From Poseidonibacter parvus (GTDB lineage: Bacteria; Campylobacterota; Campylobacteria; Campylobacterales; Arcobacteraceae), in contig NZ_CP019070.1 in NCBI RefSeq assembly GCF_001956695.1, positions 2,046,001 to 2,110,000 on the forward strand: a stretch of 64,000 nt of DNA, written 5' to 3'. Made by a program: the position numbers and the translations under genes. The notes under the pieces were generated by a model, which was not told where the DNA came from, ran no database searches, and worked only from the letters and a program-made list of their open reading frames with translations. Positions within the stretch are counted from its first letter, which is position 1; each line of letters begins with the position of its first letter. Positions 37,401-49,146 of this stretch are shown piece by piece.

Positions 37401-39668
37401 AAGAATATTTTCGTTTAATGTAATCCATGTAGGTAAAACACTTCCATCCGATAAAGTAGCTTTAAATGATAAAGTATCATTTGCATCTACATCTGCAAAA
37501 TAGTCATTTAAATTGATATTAGTTGGAGTATCTTCTATAAAAGTAATATTTCCAGGGATTGTAGGTGTAGATACTGTAGGAGAATCGTTTCTATCTCTAA
37601 CGTCTAATGTAAATGTATCAGAGATATCAATTAAACCATCACTAGCAATTACTACAATTGTTAACATATTAATATCTGCATTACCTGGTGTACCATTAAA
37701 TATTCCATCTTCAAAACTTAACCAAGAAGGAAGAGAAGCTCCCCCTTCAAGTGTAGCTGTATAAGTTAAAGTATCATTTGCATCTATATCTTCAAAATTT
37801 GACTTTATGTCAAGACTAAATAATACAGTTTGTTCTGCCGCTGTATCCAAAATAGGTGTCTTAACTTTTGGTGCATCATTTAGATTATTTACAGTTAATG
37901 TAAAAATATCACTAACCATTAAACCTTTTATATCACTTGCAGTAACTTTTAAACTTATATTTCCAACATTTGTATTTGTAGGAGTTGCACTTAGTACTCC
38001 ATTTTCAAAACTTACCCAAGAAGGTAATATTGTTCCATCTTCTAAAGTTGCAGAATAAGTTAATTCGTCGTCTATATCTATATCTGCAAAGTTTGGTTTT
38101 ACATCAATTGAAAGAGTATTATCTCCTTGATTAATTGAGGCATCTTTAATTTCACTTGAAACAGTAGGAGCATCATTTATATTTAATACTTCAACAAATA
38201 CTTTTTTAGTTCCAAGAGTAGTATTTCCACTGTTTACTTCTATATCAAAAGTAAAAGAGCCTACATCTGAATTTGATGGATTGTCAAAAACAAGTTCTTT
38301 TTCTTCGCTATCATCAAAAACCCAAGTAGGCAAACCTGTAACTGAATAAATAAAATCTTCACTTCCTTCTATATTATTAAAAGCATCTGATAAAGATAAT
38401 TCTATTTTCATACCTTGATATACATTTACTTTAGGAATTGAAACTTTCGAAACTTTTCTTTCATTAATTTTTGCTAGAATTTCTGAGTACTTAGGATAAG
38501 TAGTAATAAAATCTGAATTTATAACTTCATAAAAATTGTTAAATTCAATTACAGGATCAGTAATAGCTACTAATTCATTTGCAATTGTATCAATATCTCC
38601 ACTCACACCTAGAATATCTAATTCATTTACAATACCTATTTTTCTTAATTCACTTTTAGATTTTTTTAAAATAGCTGAGTTTTCATCTAAAACTTCTACA
38701 TAACCATCAGTTACTTCATCTTTTTCTATTGCTTCTTCTAGTTTTGAAGTTTGCTCTTCAACTACAATAATTACTTTTTCAACAATATCCTCAAAAGTTT
38801 CGCCAGATTCTTTATTTAAATCAATTTGCTCAAAGGCTTTATCAATATTATCTGATACAGTTTTAATACTTTTTGTAACTTCTGTAGTTAGAATTTTTCC
38901 TGTTAATGTAAATAATTCAGAAGTATTATTTTCTGCTTCTTTAGTTGTCTCGTCAACAACTTTTTCAATATTAGCAGTTGTGTCATCTTTTAATGCTTCA
39001 ACTTTTTTTGCAAGTGTTTGGATTACTTTCTCTTGAATTTCATCATTTGAAGTTGAACCATCATCTAAGGCCTTAGAAATAAGCTCAACCGTTTTTTGAA
39101 CTTGTAAAGCTACTTTATTCAATTCTGTATTTTTCTTCGAAATAAAGTCATCAGAAATATCTACATCAGAAGAAATACCAAGTACTTTTTTCAATGTTTC
39201 TTTTTTAGTGTTAACAATATCTTTAATTTCTGATTCAGTTTTATTTGATAGATCTTCAGCTTGAACCATTTTAGATACAACTGTAGTCATAGGAGTAAGA
39301 TTATTACTTGAACCATTATTAGGTGCTTCAAGTTTTCCTTCAAAGGCTTGATTAGTGTCAGTATCAATACCTCCAGTCGCAATTAATGGTGCAATATTAA
39401 AATTCGTGTGACTTCTTTGTTCAGAAGTAAGAGAAATAGAATAACTACCCTTTTCATCTGTTATCGCAAAAGGTTCTAAATCAGAAGTAAAAGAACCATC
39501 TAAGTCAAGGTCAAGAAAAACTTTTGAATTTTTAATATACCCATCAATTACAGATCCACTTAACCCACTTAAAGAACTAGAAGACGTTCCACTACCTGAA
39601 CCAAAACAACCTACAAGCAAAGTTGCAGCAACAGTCGATAAGACAACATTTTTTACACTTTTATTCAT
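34437..39668 (-). CDS. Large lipoprotein with cadherin-like / putative Ig repeats
   Basis: This 1,743-residue protein has a lipoprotein signal peptide with lipobox LVGC (Cys21), followed by a Gly/Ser-rich tether. Residues 35-120 resemble a carboxypeptidase-regulatory or SdrD-like beta-sandwich (VIDGYIKNSKVFLDLDLDG). Residues 130-400 are helical and rich in Lys/Glu. Residues about 408-800 hold four cadherin-like (CADG/He_PIG) domains of about 100 residues, with repeated NDAP and LPSWVSF-type motifs. A Tandem-95/cadherin-like domain (FTYTTDEGFTGTDTFEFSV) covers 801-887. The remaining 850 residues are unrecognised, acidic and beta-rich. It is probably an outer-membrane-anchored surface protein with calcium-dependent adhesion; that role is inferred. 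A strong AAGGAG precedes the ATG, and the upstream gene cmoA is divergent. Confidence 0.85.
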   Translation of the reverse strand: MNKSVKNVVLSTVAATLLVGCFGSGSGTSSSSLSGLSGSVIDGYIKNSKVFLDLDLDGSFTSDLEPFAITDEKGSYSISLTSEQRSHTNFNIAPLIATGGIDTDTNQAFEGKLEAPNNGSSNNLTPMTTVVSKMVQAEDLSNKTESEIKDIVNTKKETLKKVLGISSDVDISDDFISKKNTELNKVALQVQKTVELISKALDDGSTSNDEIQEKVIQTLAKKVEALKDDTTANIEKVVDETTKEAENNTSELFTLTGKILTTEVTKSIKTVSDNIDKAFEQIDLNKESGETFEDIVEKVIIVVEEQTSKLEEAIEKDEVTDGYVEVLDENSAILKKSKSELRKIGIVNELDILGVSGDIDTIANELVAITDPVIEFNNFYEVINSDFITTYPKYSEILAKINERKVSKVSIPKVNVYQGMKIELSLSDAFNNIEGSEDFIYSVTGLPTWVFDDSEEKELVFDNPSNSDVGSFTFDIEVNSGNTTLGTKKVFVEVLNINDAPTVSSEIKDASINQGDNTLSIDVKPNFADIDIDDELTYSATLEDGTILPSWVSFENGVLSATPTNTNVGNISLKVTASDIKGLMVSDIFTLTVNNLNDAPKVKTPILDTAAEQTVLFSLDIKSNFEDIDANDTLTYTATLEGGASLPSWLSFEDGIFNGTPGNADINMLTIVVIASDGLIDISDTFTLDVRDRNDSPTVSTPTIPGNITFIEDTPTNINLNDYFADVDANDTLSFKATLSDGSVLPTWITLNENILSVVGENENVGEIDIKVIATDKLGLSVSNTFEIVIENSNDAPTSSNQSFNLDSSTSLTLNGTLTGNDIDVGDTITFEFGAINGGTLTSNLDGTFTYTTDEGFTGTDTFEFSVKDTAGASSQMYTASINVTDGSLPLNKDVDDAIEKIKSIDLETENIDIKLNEAKDLLNENTNPEAEIVRLSISLAEIANDDDIASLLNLDDGSAISSLSTLNTIVRSTVMNTVTVSVKDDATNLSSVSTQKLNKVADELKKISDEFGNLFSSDDDVYTYDGENMNYNDSLALRAGILSFAAQLKQQSSYQWGSNADIEIRDYEGNEYRNINVDLAAVLNEGTVYKLTSDASSRLPEAKAFLSQAADLLLELPLGYDGDIEDEETGLTQEDKDEITSIKLSLAGTTAYTLEVDDDEDIKEVKVDLSKMYDVSTALDITSFGTNWQNLCYEGDIISVEEAKIEGTLDCKVVDWYDSYSGVTYAHFESAEAEPQTMPTADNSKIDDIVLSITKIDDTILTGQEMIDFVLEDETKVEALGTTWGNSKYSSDYLVNGNDVKVSEEYGTLKVNAYKADGISSKAQAKRSFNIPKSEIKAKIRLRDVDEVDSTTSRGSFQAVMNNINSADERIYAHIQLRNNRIQYYVGRYDSTGNIEAEDYTDYTNGNHKFAETSTANDDASVKFAVSIATSGADIIFNVSKVDGSGTVIENYDEKVITTDSSFDLGIDEARFRAEVRLSSDDGTLYDQITTPTKLRVHSFSTVDSYPDAALATLSVGDTAILTGKNPWYDIMTVNNGSITLKMYDNDDGTYVYSESETFTTDLTTTSSTFNITQAGEEGSAEIMNTVQVGEDLFKSDIKFTNTVETNESDTWGWDDHGATDIDELVTLFTNGNTYFQTANTTFMLKSNGIVAKGMFSGSDEYGDHFSYGAEVSSASWRKEDGKIKVDLSTDYKVLMSFELNSSNDIVESEINQIGYTDSDYLYTGSGALQYFENQTGINPND

Positions 39669-39937
39669 ACTTTCTCCTTAATTATAATTATTTGTTATAA
39701 TAAAACTACATAATTATTACATAATTAAGCTTATTATTCTCACTTAAAATAAGCTTTATTTACTATGTTTTATCTGTAAAACTTATATTTATTTATTATT
39801 TACATATTAATTGTAATAAAACATAAAAAAATTATATATTTTACAAGTTATAATTTTATAATTCTTAAAAAATAAAATTTACTACTTTGTTTAATTAATT
39901 AATACATATTAATAAGCATTTAGATAAAATAATACTT
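39669..39937. promoter_or_regulatory. AT-rich divergent intergenic region between the lipoprotein gene and cmoA
   Basis: These 269 bp are almost entirely A and T and should carry two divergent promoters. On the plus strand a TAAAAT at 39925-39930 lies seven bases before the cmoA ATG, again too close to leave room for a ribosome-binding leader. On the minus strand the lipoprotein gene has AAGGAG next to its start. No other defined structure was seen. Confidence 0.4.
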
Positions 39938-40645
39938 ATGGTAGATAAAGTATTTGAAAAATCAATAATAAAACAATTTGAATTTGATGAAGAAGTTGCA
40001 TCAGTATTTGATGATATGTTAAATAGATCAGTTCCTTTTTATAAAGAGATGCAAAGATTATCAATAAATTTTGCATGTAATTTTTTAGAAGAAAATGATA
40101 AAGTATATGACTTAGGTTGTTCAACAGCTTCAACTTTAATTGAATTAAGTAAACACTGTGAACATAACTTAGAGTTAATTGGTATTGATAACTCAAGTGC
40201 TATGTTAAATAGAGCAGCTAAAAAAGCAAAAGCTTTTGGTGTTGATATAGAACTAATAAATGCAGACTTACACGATGTCGAATACGCAAATGCAAAACTA
40301 ATTCTCTCAAACTATACATTACAATTTATAAGACCCTTACAAAGAGAAAAATTAGTAAAAAAAGTTTTTGATTCATTAAAAGAAGAAGGTATTTTTATTT
40401 TTAGTGAAAAAGTAATATCTTCAAATTCAAAATTAAACAAACAAAGTATAGACGAATATTATGAATTTAAAAAAACACAGGGCTATTCTGAGTTTGAAAT
40501 TTCTCAAAAAAGAGAAGCTTTAGAAAACGTTTTAATACCATATACAGAAGAAGAAAATAGAAAAATGATATTAGATGCAGGATTCTCACATTGTGAGACA
40601 ATTTTTAAATGGGTAAATTTTGCCACATTTATTGCAATAAAATAG
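39938..40645 (+). CDS. cmoA: Carboxy-S-adenosyl-L-methionine synthase
   Basis: This 235-residue class I SAM-dependent enzyme converts SAM and prephenate to carboxy-SAM. CmoB uses that product to make 5-oxyacetyl-uridine at the wobble base of tRNA. The family-specific segment [16 protein letters not shown] is at residues 25-40, the SAM motif [11 protein letters not shown] near residue 59, and the SNYTLQFI segment is typical of CmoA. No Shine-Dalgarno sequence precedes the ATG and a -10-like TAAAAT lies seven bases upstream, so translation may start on a leaderless mRNA. bcp follows 20 bp downstream. cmoB is not in this window. Confidence 0.93.
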   Translation: MVDKVFEKSIIKQFEFDEEVASVFDDMLNRSVPFYKEMQRLSINFACNFLEENDKVYDLGCSTASTLIELSKHCEHNLELIGIDNSSAMLNRAAKKAKAFGVDIELINADLHDVEYANAKLILSNYTLQFIRPLQREKLVKKVFDSLKEEGIFIFSEKVISSNSKLNKQSIDEYYEFKKTQGYSEFEISQKREALENVLIPYTEEENRKMILDAGFSHCETIFKWVNFATFIAIK

Positions 40646-40665
40646 AAGATGAAGGATTTAATTAT

Positions 40666-41172
40666 ATGTTAGAAATAGGAAATAAAGCACCAGATTTTTG
40701 TGCACCAAATCAAGATGATGTTGAGATTTGTTCAAGAGATTTAGACGGTAAATGGATAGTATTATATTTTTATCCAAAAGATTTAACTCCAGGATGTACT
40801 ACTCAAGCTTGTGATTTTACAAGTTCACATTTAGAGTTTGACGACTTAGATGCAGTTATTTTAGGTGTTTCACCTGATGATGCAGCAAAGCATAGAAAAT
40901 TTATTGAAAAACATGATTTATCAATCACGCTATTAGCAGATGAAAATAAAAAAATGTGTGAAGATTATGGTGTTTGGCAACTAAAAAAATTCATGGGTAA
41001 AGAATATATGGGAGTTGTTAGAAGTACTTTTATAATATCACCTGAGGGTAAAATTGCTGCTGTTTGGGAAAAAGTAAGTGTACGAAAGAAGAAAACTGTA
41101 AAAGGTGAGAAAATAGAAATCTTACACGTAAATGAAGTAAAAGAAAAACTTCAAGAACTACAAGCAAACTAA
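40666..41172 (+). CDS. bcp: Thiol peroxidase, Bcp/PrxQ family peroxiredoxin
   Basis: This 168-residue thioredoxin-dependent peroxidase reduces H2O2 and organic hydroperoxides. The active-site motif DLTPGCTTQACDF gives peroxidatic Cys44 and, five residues later, Cys49 as the likely resolving cysteine, the classical atypical 2-Cys Bcp layout. The start is the ATG at 40666, with GAAGGA about nine bases upstream. A longer frame begins at 40609 inside cmoA, but its first 19 residues do not fit the family. It sits in a head-to-tail run with cmoA and the next gene, probably one operon. Confidence 0.94.
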   Translation: MLEIGNKAPDFCAPNQDDVEICSRDLDGKWIVLYFYPKDLTPGCTTQACDFTSSHLEFDDLDAVILGVSPDDAAKHRKFIEKHDLSITLLADENKKMCEDYGVWQLKKFMGKEYMGVVRSTFIISPEGKIAAVWEKVSVRKKKTVKGEKIEILHVNEVKEKLQELQAN

Positions 41173-41182
41173 GGACTAAAAA

Positions 41183-42166
41183 ATGAATAAATTTTTACTA
41201 ATTGCAGTAACAACATTACTATCAATGACAATTGCTAATGCAAAAACTACAGTATGTTATAAAAAAGATTGGAATTCTCCTTCTACAATTGAAACAACTT
41301 CATTAGATGGTGGAGAATGTGCAAGTAAATATTCAATAAAACAAATGAAAGATATGGGATGGAATGTATTAGATATTAAAATAGATTCTTCTGAAAATAA
41401 TTTAAGTTATCAGTATCTTTTAACAAATGATGCAATCAATACAAACAGCACTCAAGAAGTAAAAGTTGCTTCAAATACAAATAATCAATTATCATTTAAA
41501 GCAATTGGTGCAAAAATTGTTGATGTAAAAGATAACAAAACTACTATTGATATTGGTAATTTAATTATTGGTCAAAGTGGTATAGTTATTCATATTTATG
41601 ATAATGACAAAAGATTAATTGTAGCAAATGCAGAAGTTATCGAATCAAATGAAACATCATCTGTTGTTAAATTTTCTGAATTTAAAGATATAAAACAAGA
41701 TGCAATTCCTACATCAAATAGAACTGTACAAAAAGATGATATTTTAGTTTTAAACTATTTATATACAGCATCATTACTAATTGCTCCTAATTTAGAAACA
41801 TTCCAAACTGTAAGAGGAAGCTTTAAATACAATAACTTTTTACATTCAGACATTTTTGCTACTAAATTAAAAATAGATAATATGCCTTTTTTAACAAAAA
41901 AATATATTCAAAACTATGCTATTAATCAAAATTTAGGAACTATATTTTTAGTTGCCAATCAAAAAGTTAATGTATTAGATACAAAAACTTTAAAAATATT
42001 AACAAGTTACGATATTGCTTATGACACAAGTAAAACTGAGATGCCATTTTATACAAGAGTTACTGATATTGAAAAATCTAATTTAGATATAGATTTTAAT
42101 GTATTTACTAGTAAAGAAAACCTAAGTTATGATCAATACTACAAACAATTATTAGGGTTAAAATAA
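41183..42166 (+). CDS. Exported protein with PgbA-type plasminogen-binding N-terminal domain
   Basis: This 327-residue protein has a Sec signal peptide (MNKFLLIAVTTLLSMTIANA, cleavage before KTTVCYKK). The N-terminal part contains a Cys pair and a tryptophan (TVCYKKDW, GGECASKY, MGWNVLDIKI). It continues into a beta-rich domain recognised in Helicobacter and Campylobacter relatives as the plasminogen-binding protein PgbA N-terminal domain. Plasminogen binding was described for Helicobacter PgbA; whether it holds in an Arcobacter-like organism is unknown. AAGGA precedes the ATG. Its stop overlaps the glcD start by one base, which points to translational coupling. Confidence 0.75.
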   Translation: MNKFLLIAVTTLLSMTIANAKTTVCYKKDWNSPSTIETTSLDGGECASKYSIKQMKDMGWNVLDIKIDSSENNLSYQYLLTNDAINTNSTQEVKVASNTNNQLSFKAIGAKIVDVKDNKTTIDIGNLIIGQSGIVIHIYDNDKRLIVANAEVIESNETSSVVKFSEFKDIKQDAIPTSNRTVQKDDILVLNYLYTASLLIAPNLETFQTVRGSFKYNNFLHSDIFATKLKIDNMPFLTKKYIQNYAINQNLGTIFLVANQKVNVLDTKTLKILTSYDIAYDTSKTEMPFYTRVTDIEKSNLDIDFNVFTSKENLSYDQYYKQLLGLK

Positions 42167-43551
42167 TGATAGAACAAAGACATTTAGACTTCATTACAAA
42201 TATTGTAGGAAGTGAAAATATAAAAAGTGATAAAGCACACTTAATTGCTTATTCTTATGACGCAACTAAAACTAGATTTGAACCAGATGCTGTTGTATTT
42301 CCAAGACATGAAGAAGATATCTCACAGATATTAAAATATTGTAATGAACATGAAGTAGTAATTGTTCCAAGAGGTGCAGGTTCAGGCTTTACAGGTGGAG
42401 CTTTACCTGCAAATGGTGGGATTTCACTTTCACTAGAGAGACATATGGATAAGCTTTTAGAAATTGATATGGAAAATATGGTTGGAGTTGTTCAACCAGG
42501 TCTTATTAATATGGATTTTCAAAAAGCTGTTGAAGCTGTTGGATTATTTTATCCGCCAGATCCAGCTAGTGAAAACTACTCTACTTTAGGTGGAAATGTT
42601 TCTGAAAATGCTGGTGGAATGAGAGCTGCTAAATATGGAATTACAAAAGATTATGTAATGGCATTAAGAGCTGTTTTACCAAATGGTGATATTATAAAAG
42701 CTGGTAAAAAAACTATTAAAGATGTTGCAGGTTATAACACTGCAGGAATTTTAATAGCAAGTGAAGGAACACTAGCTGTTATTACTGAAATTACTCTAAA
42801 ATTAATTCCAAAACCAAGACATAAAAAAACTTATATGGGAATTTTTCCAAGTGTTGAAAATGCTATGAATGCAGTATTTAAATCACTTGCAAAAGGCGCA
42901 AATCCTGTTGCTATGGAATTTTTAGATTCACTTGTAATTAAAGCCTTAAGAGATAAGTTAAATGTTGATTTACCAGAAGAAGCAGGTGCTATTTTAATTG
43001 GTGATGTAGATGGTAACTTAGAAGATGAAGTAATTTTTCAATTAGATACTCTAAAAGAATCTTTTTTAGAAAATGGTTCTACTGATTTTATAATTGCAGA
43101 AAATGAAGAAGAAGGTAATAAACTTTGGTTTGCAAGAAGAAATGCATCACCAGCAGTTACAATTTATGGAACAAAAAAACTTAATGAAGATATTTCAGTT
43201 CCACGATCAAAACTTCCAGAAGCCTTAGCAGGTATTTATGAAATTGGTGAAAAATATGGTTTCCAAGTTCCTTGTTTTGGTCATGCAGGAGATGGTAATA
43301 TCCATGTTAATGTTATGGTAAAAGATAAAGACAATGAAAAAGAAATGGAAGATGGTCATAAAGCCATTGAAGATATTTTCCAATTTGTTGTAGATATGGG
43401 TGGAACTTTAAGTGGTGAGCATGGTATTGGTACTTCAAAAGCACCATTTATGTCAATTGCATTTAATGATGAAGAAATGAATCTATTTAGAAGTATTAAA
43501 AAGGCTTTCGATCCAAAGAATATTTTAAACCCAAATAAAATGGGATTATAA
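42166..43551 (+). CDS. glcD: FAD-linked oxidase, glycolate oxidase subunit GlcD / D-lactate dehydrogenase type
   Basis: This 461-residue flavoprotein is of the VAO/PCMH family and oxidises a 2-hydroxy acid such as glycolate or D-lactate. The FAD-binding domain shows VPRGAGSGFTGGALP near residue 70, PPDPAS and TLGGNVSENAGG. The C-terminal FAD-oxidase domain shows CFGHAGDGNIHVN and GGTLSGEHGIGTSKAPF. The sequence cannot decide between glycolate and D-lactate as substrate. No glcE or glcF lies next to it. The ATG overlaps the preceding stop codon (TAATG). Confidence 0.88.
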   Translation: MIEQRHLDFITNIVGSENIKSDKAHLIAYSYDATKTRFEPDAVVFPRHEEDISQILKYCNEHEVVIVPRGAGSGFTGGALPANGGISLSLERHMDKLLEIDMENMVGVVQPGLINMDFQKAVEAVGLFYPPDPASENYSTLGGNVSENAGGMRAAKYGITKDYVMALRAVLPNGDIIKAGKKTIKDVAGYNTAGILIASEGTLAVITEITLKLIPKPRHKKTYMGIFPSVENAMNAVFKSLAKGANPVAMEFLDSLVIKALRDKLNVDLPEEAGAILIGDVDGNLEDEVIFQLDTLKESFLENGSTDFIIAENEEEGNKLWFARRNASPAVTIYGTKKLNEDISVPRSKLPEALAGIYEIGEKYGFQVPCFGHAGDGNIHVNVMVKDKDNEKEMEDGHKAIEDIFQFVVDMGGTLSGEHGIGTSKAPFMSIAFNDEEMNLFRSIKKAFDPKNILNPNKMGL

Positions 43552-43558
43552 TGTAAAT

Positions 43559-44362
43559 ATGAATGAAAACAATAGTGAAAAAAGTTTAGCAAAAAAGACT
43601 CTAGATTTATTAGATTCTTTTTTCAATGATGATACAACATATTATGCAGCATCATTAAGCTTTTTTACTATATTTTCAATTCTGCCTATAATTGCATTAT
43701 TAATAGCAATAATATCTAACTTTCAAGAATTTGAAAGCTATCTCGAAATATTTACTTCATATATATTTGATATTATAAACCCAACGCACTCAGAAGATAT
43801 TATAAGTTCACTAAAAAATTATATTTCAAACTCTAATGAATTAGGAACCATTGGAATTGTATATATGCTTTTTGTATTTATAATGTTTTTTAAAGATTAC
43901 GAATATATAGTAAATAAAATTCATAAAACAAAAAGAAAATCAATTCATATTTCTTTTATCTTTTATTCAATTTTTTTAGTATTAATTCCTATAATTTTTA
44001 TAGCACTTAATATAATTGTATCTTTTTATAATAATACTATATTTGATAAATTTATATCATATTTATTTTCATGGTTAATTTTTTATGCTCTATTCAAATT
44101 TAGCGTGAATCGTAAAATAGATAATAAAGCAGCACTAATATCTTCTTTAGTAACACTTCTAAGTCTTTCTCTTACAAAAAATCTCTTTATATACTATGTA
44201 ATTTATAATAAAACATACACAACAATTTATGGCTCACTAGCAACACTACTATTTACATTTTTTTGGATTTATATTTCTTGGATTATTTATTTATATGGAA
44301 TAAAAATGTGTCATAAACTAAATTTAAAAGCAATCTTAAACAAAAAGGCAAATCAATTATGA
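43559..44362 (+). CDS. YihY/BrkB family inner membrane protein
   Basis: This 267-residue membrane protein has about six transmembrane segments. Family hallmarks are YYAASLSFFTIFSILPI near residues 28-44 and YGSLATLLFTFFWIYISWII in the last segment. The family was once annotated as ribonuclease BN, but that activity belongs to another protein, so the function is unknown; export or transport roles have been proposed. It begins seven bases after glcD and overlaps the next gene by four bases. Confidence 0.88.
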   Translation: MNENNSEKSLAKKTLDLLDSFFNDDTTYYAASLSFFTIFSILPIIALLIAIISNFQEFESYLEIFTSYIFDIINPTHSEDIISSLKNYISNSNELGTIGIVYMLFVFIMFFKDYEYIVNKIHKTKRKSIHISFIFYSIFLVLIPIIFIALNIIVSFYNNTIFDKFISYLFSWLIFYALFKFSVNRKIDNKAALISSLVTLLSLSLTKNLFIYYVIYNKTYTTIYGSLATLLFTFFWIYISWIIYLYGIKMCHKLNLKAILNKKANQL

Positions 44363-45300
44363 AAAGAGTATTATTACCTTTACTTCTAGCAAATAGTGTA
44401 AATCTATTTGCACAAGATAACAACTCATATTTAGAGAATTTTCTTACAAGTACAAATGATCAAAGAAAAGATATTCACAACTATTTAATTGCTATATCAA
44501 CTAACTTAGATAATTATGTTGATAATAGCAAAATTGATATGAACCAGTACTCTTCAACTTATGGATTAATTCAATTTTCAGCATTTCAAGACCAACATGG
44601 AAGTGTAAAATTTGATCAAAAAGTTAAATTAAAATTAAAACTTCCAAAACTAAAAGATAGATTTAGATTAGTATTTGAAAGTGATGAAATAGATGAAAAT
44701 AAAGATTTTGTTGAAGACCATAAAACTAATAATAATGATGATTTTAATTTAGGTTTATCTTATGAGGCTTTAAAGAAAGATTATAAATTTAAAGCAAAAG
44801 TTGGATTAAAATTAAGAAGTAAACTTGACCCATTTTTAAAACTTAGTTTAAACAGAACATGGGAAGATATTTATTATGATGTAGATTATACTTTAGGTCA
44901 AACATTAAAGCAATCAGTTATTAAGAAACTTGAATCTACTTCATATATGAGATTTGATAAAAGTCTAAATGATTACTATTCATTACATAATTATAGTGAA
45001 TACTATTGGCAGTCAGAAGAAAGTAGAAATAGTCAAATAATTAACTCAACTTATTTAAACCAACAAATCAATTCAAAGAACTATCTTACATATACTGTAT
45101 CAACAAATATAGATAATCAAGATACAAACCTAAGAATAAAAAGAAATACACTACAAATCCATTATAGACACTTTATAAAGAAATGGTTATACGTAGATAC
45201 AATTCCTGAGAATTATTATAGCTATGATAATAATTTTAAACCAAGATACGCAATAAGATTTAATTTAGGGATATATTTTAATAAGAGTTCATATAATTAG
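44359..45300 (+). CDS. Exported protein of unknown function, possibly an outer-membrane barrel
   Basis: This 313-residue protein has a Sec signal peptide (MKRVLLPLLLANSVNLFAQ). I do not recognise a family. The mature part has many alternating hydrophobic/polar stretches, for example FDQKVKLKLKLPKL, YKFKAKVGLKLRS and YAIRFNLGIYF near the C-terminus. This pattern fits antiparallel beta-strands, so an outer-membrane beta-barrel is possible. It overlaps yihY by four bases (ATGA type) and is last in the run that starts at cmoA. The downstream neighbour is the convergent rRNA operon. Confidence 0.72.
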   Translation: MKRVLLPLLLANSVNLFAQDNNSYLENFLTSTNDQRKDIHNYLIAISTNLDNYVDNSKIDMNQYSSTYGLIQFSAFQDQHGSVKFDQKVKLKLKLPKLKDRFRLVFESDEIDENKDFVEDHKTNNNDDFNLGLSYEALKKDYKFKAKVGLKLRSKLDPFLKLSLNRTWEDIYYDVDYTLGQTLKQSVIKKLESTSYMRFDKSLNDYYSLHNYSEYYWQSEESRNSQIINSTYLNQQINSKNYLTYTVSTNIDNQDTNLRIKRNTLQIHYRHFIKKWLYVDTIPENYYSYDNNFKPRYAIRFNLGIYFNKSSYN

Positions 45301-45330
45301 AGTAAAAAGCTAAAACCCGAAAAAGAGGCT

Positions 45331-45378
45331 AAAAAAAAAGCTTACCAAATAACAATAAAGATTGTTAGTTGATAAGCT
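45331..45378 (-). terminator. Terminator of the rRNA operon
   Basis: On the minus strand, AGCTTATCAACTAACAAT and ATTGTTATTTGGTAAGCT pair with two mismatches around a short loop, followed by a run of T. The hairpin lies about 20 bp beyond the 5S gene, where a strong intrinsic terminator is expected. Confidence 0.8.
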
Positions 45379-45398
45379 AATTGAATAAATACTCAAGA

Positions 45399-45514
45399 GC
45401 TGGCAGCGGCCTACGTTTCCACAAGGGGACCCTGCAGTATTATCAGCGATGAAGAGCTTGACTTCCAGGTTCGAAATGGAGCTGGGTATTTCCTCTTCTC
45501 TATAACCACCAGCA
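45399..45514 (-). rRNA. rrf: 5S ribosomal RNA
   Basis: This is about 116 nt, reading TGCTGGTGGTTATAGAG at the 5' end and GCCGCTGCCAGC at the 3' end on the minus strand; the two ends pair as 5S helix I. It contains the conserved CCATTTCGAACCTGGAAG loop region. It is the last gene of the operon, with about 160 bp of AT-rich spacer from 23S. Ends are accurate to a few bases. Confidence 0.93.
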
Positions 45515-45672
45515 AAACTGAGTAATCAATATACGATATACGTATACTCATTACTCAACTTTAGGTTGAGTAAAGATATTAATAATGTTAAAGTCAACAC
45601 ATTTTATTTTTTATTCATACATACTGTACACTTAATAAGATAGTAAACCAAAGAATACTAAATTTGAATTAT

Positions 45673-48584
<2,912 letters not shown>

Positions 48585-48886
48585 AATAAACAGAATTTAA
48601 TCTGTCGCATTTGATAATTATTCTTTGGCTACTATCTTATTAAACATACTTTAATGCATATTTTATAAAATAATAAATTGTGTTCTATCTAATCTCTTAG
48701 ATAGTTTTTAAAATTGTTTATTAATCTTTACTAATAAATTAGTATTAATTAATGAAAAAATTAAAAGACTTTAACATTATATTTTTAAATATCATTTTGG
48801 TATAAAACCAAATATAAATACTTTAATAAGTACTTATATTTAGTTTGAATAACTAAACTTTTATCAGTGTAATTTGGTTTATATGA
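48585..48886 (-). other. tRNA-Ala to 23S internal transcribed spacer
   Basis: This is about 300 bp of very AT-rich spacer inside the rRNA operon. I see no gene or tRNA in it. It should contain the processing stem that flanks 23S, which I could not define by eye. Confidence 0.6.
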
Positions 48887-48962
48887 TGGTGGAGAATAGC
48901 GGGATCGAACCGCTGACCTCCTACGTGCAAGGCAGGCGCTCTCCCAGCTGAGCTAATTCCCC
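48887..48962 (-). tRNA. tRNA-Ala (anticodon TGC)
   Basis: This 76-nt cloverleaf includes an encoded CCA. The acceptor starts GGGGAAT, the anticodon loop is CTTGCAC and the T arm is GGTTCGATCC. It lies between tRNA-Ile and 23S, the usual order of the 16S-23S spacer. Confidence 0.96.
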
Positions 48963-49003
48963 ATCGTAGTATATTAATTATTAAGTTATAGATTATTTAA
49001 GAA

Positions 49004-49080
49004 TGGTGGGCCTACCAGGACTTGAACCTGGGACCTCACGATTATCAGTCGAGCGCTCTAGCCAGCTGAGCTATAGGCCC
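49004..49080 (-). tRNA. tRNA-Ile (anticodon GAT)
   Basis: This 77-nt cloverleaf includes an encoded CCA. The acceptor starts GGGCCTATAGC, the anticodon loop is CTGATAA and the T arm is GGTTCAAGTCC. It lies between 16S and tRNA-Ala. Confidence 0.96.
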
Positions 49081-49146
49081 CTATTACCTATTAAATAAAT
49101 AATCTTTATAAACCGAACATAATACTCTTTATTTGTTTTTCTTGAT

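Noticed and set aside
36736..38058. Plus-strand frames opposite the cadherin-like lipoprotein
   Set aside because: They are shadows of the repeated domains, without ribosome sites or recognisable products.
40609..40665. Longer N-terminus for bcp starting inside cmoA
   Set aside because: The first 19 residues do not match the peroxiredoxin family, and the ATG at 40666 has a good GAAGGA at normal spacing.
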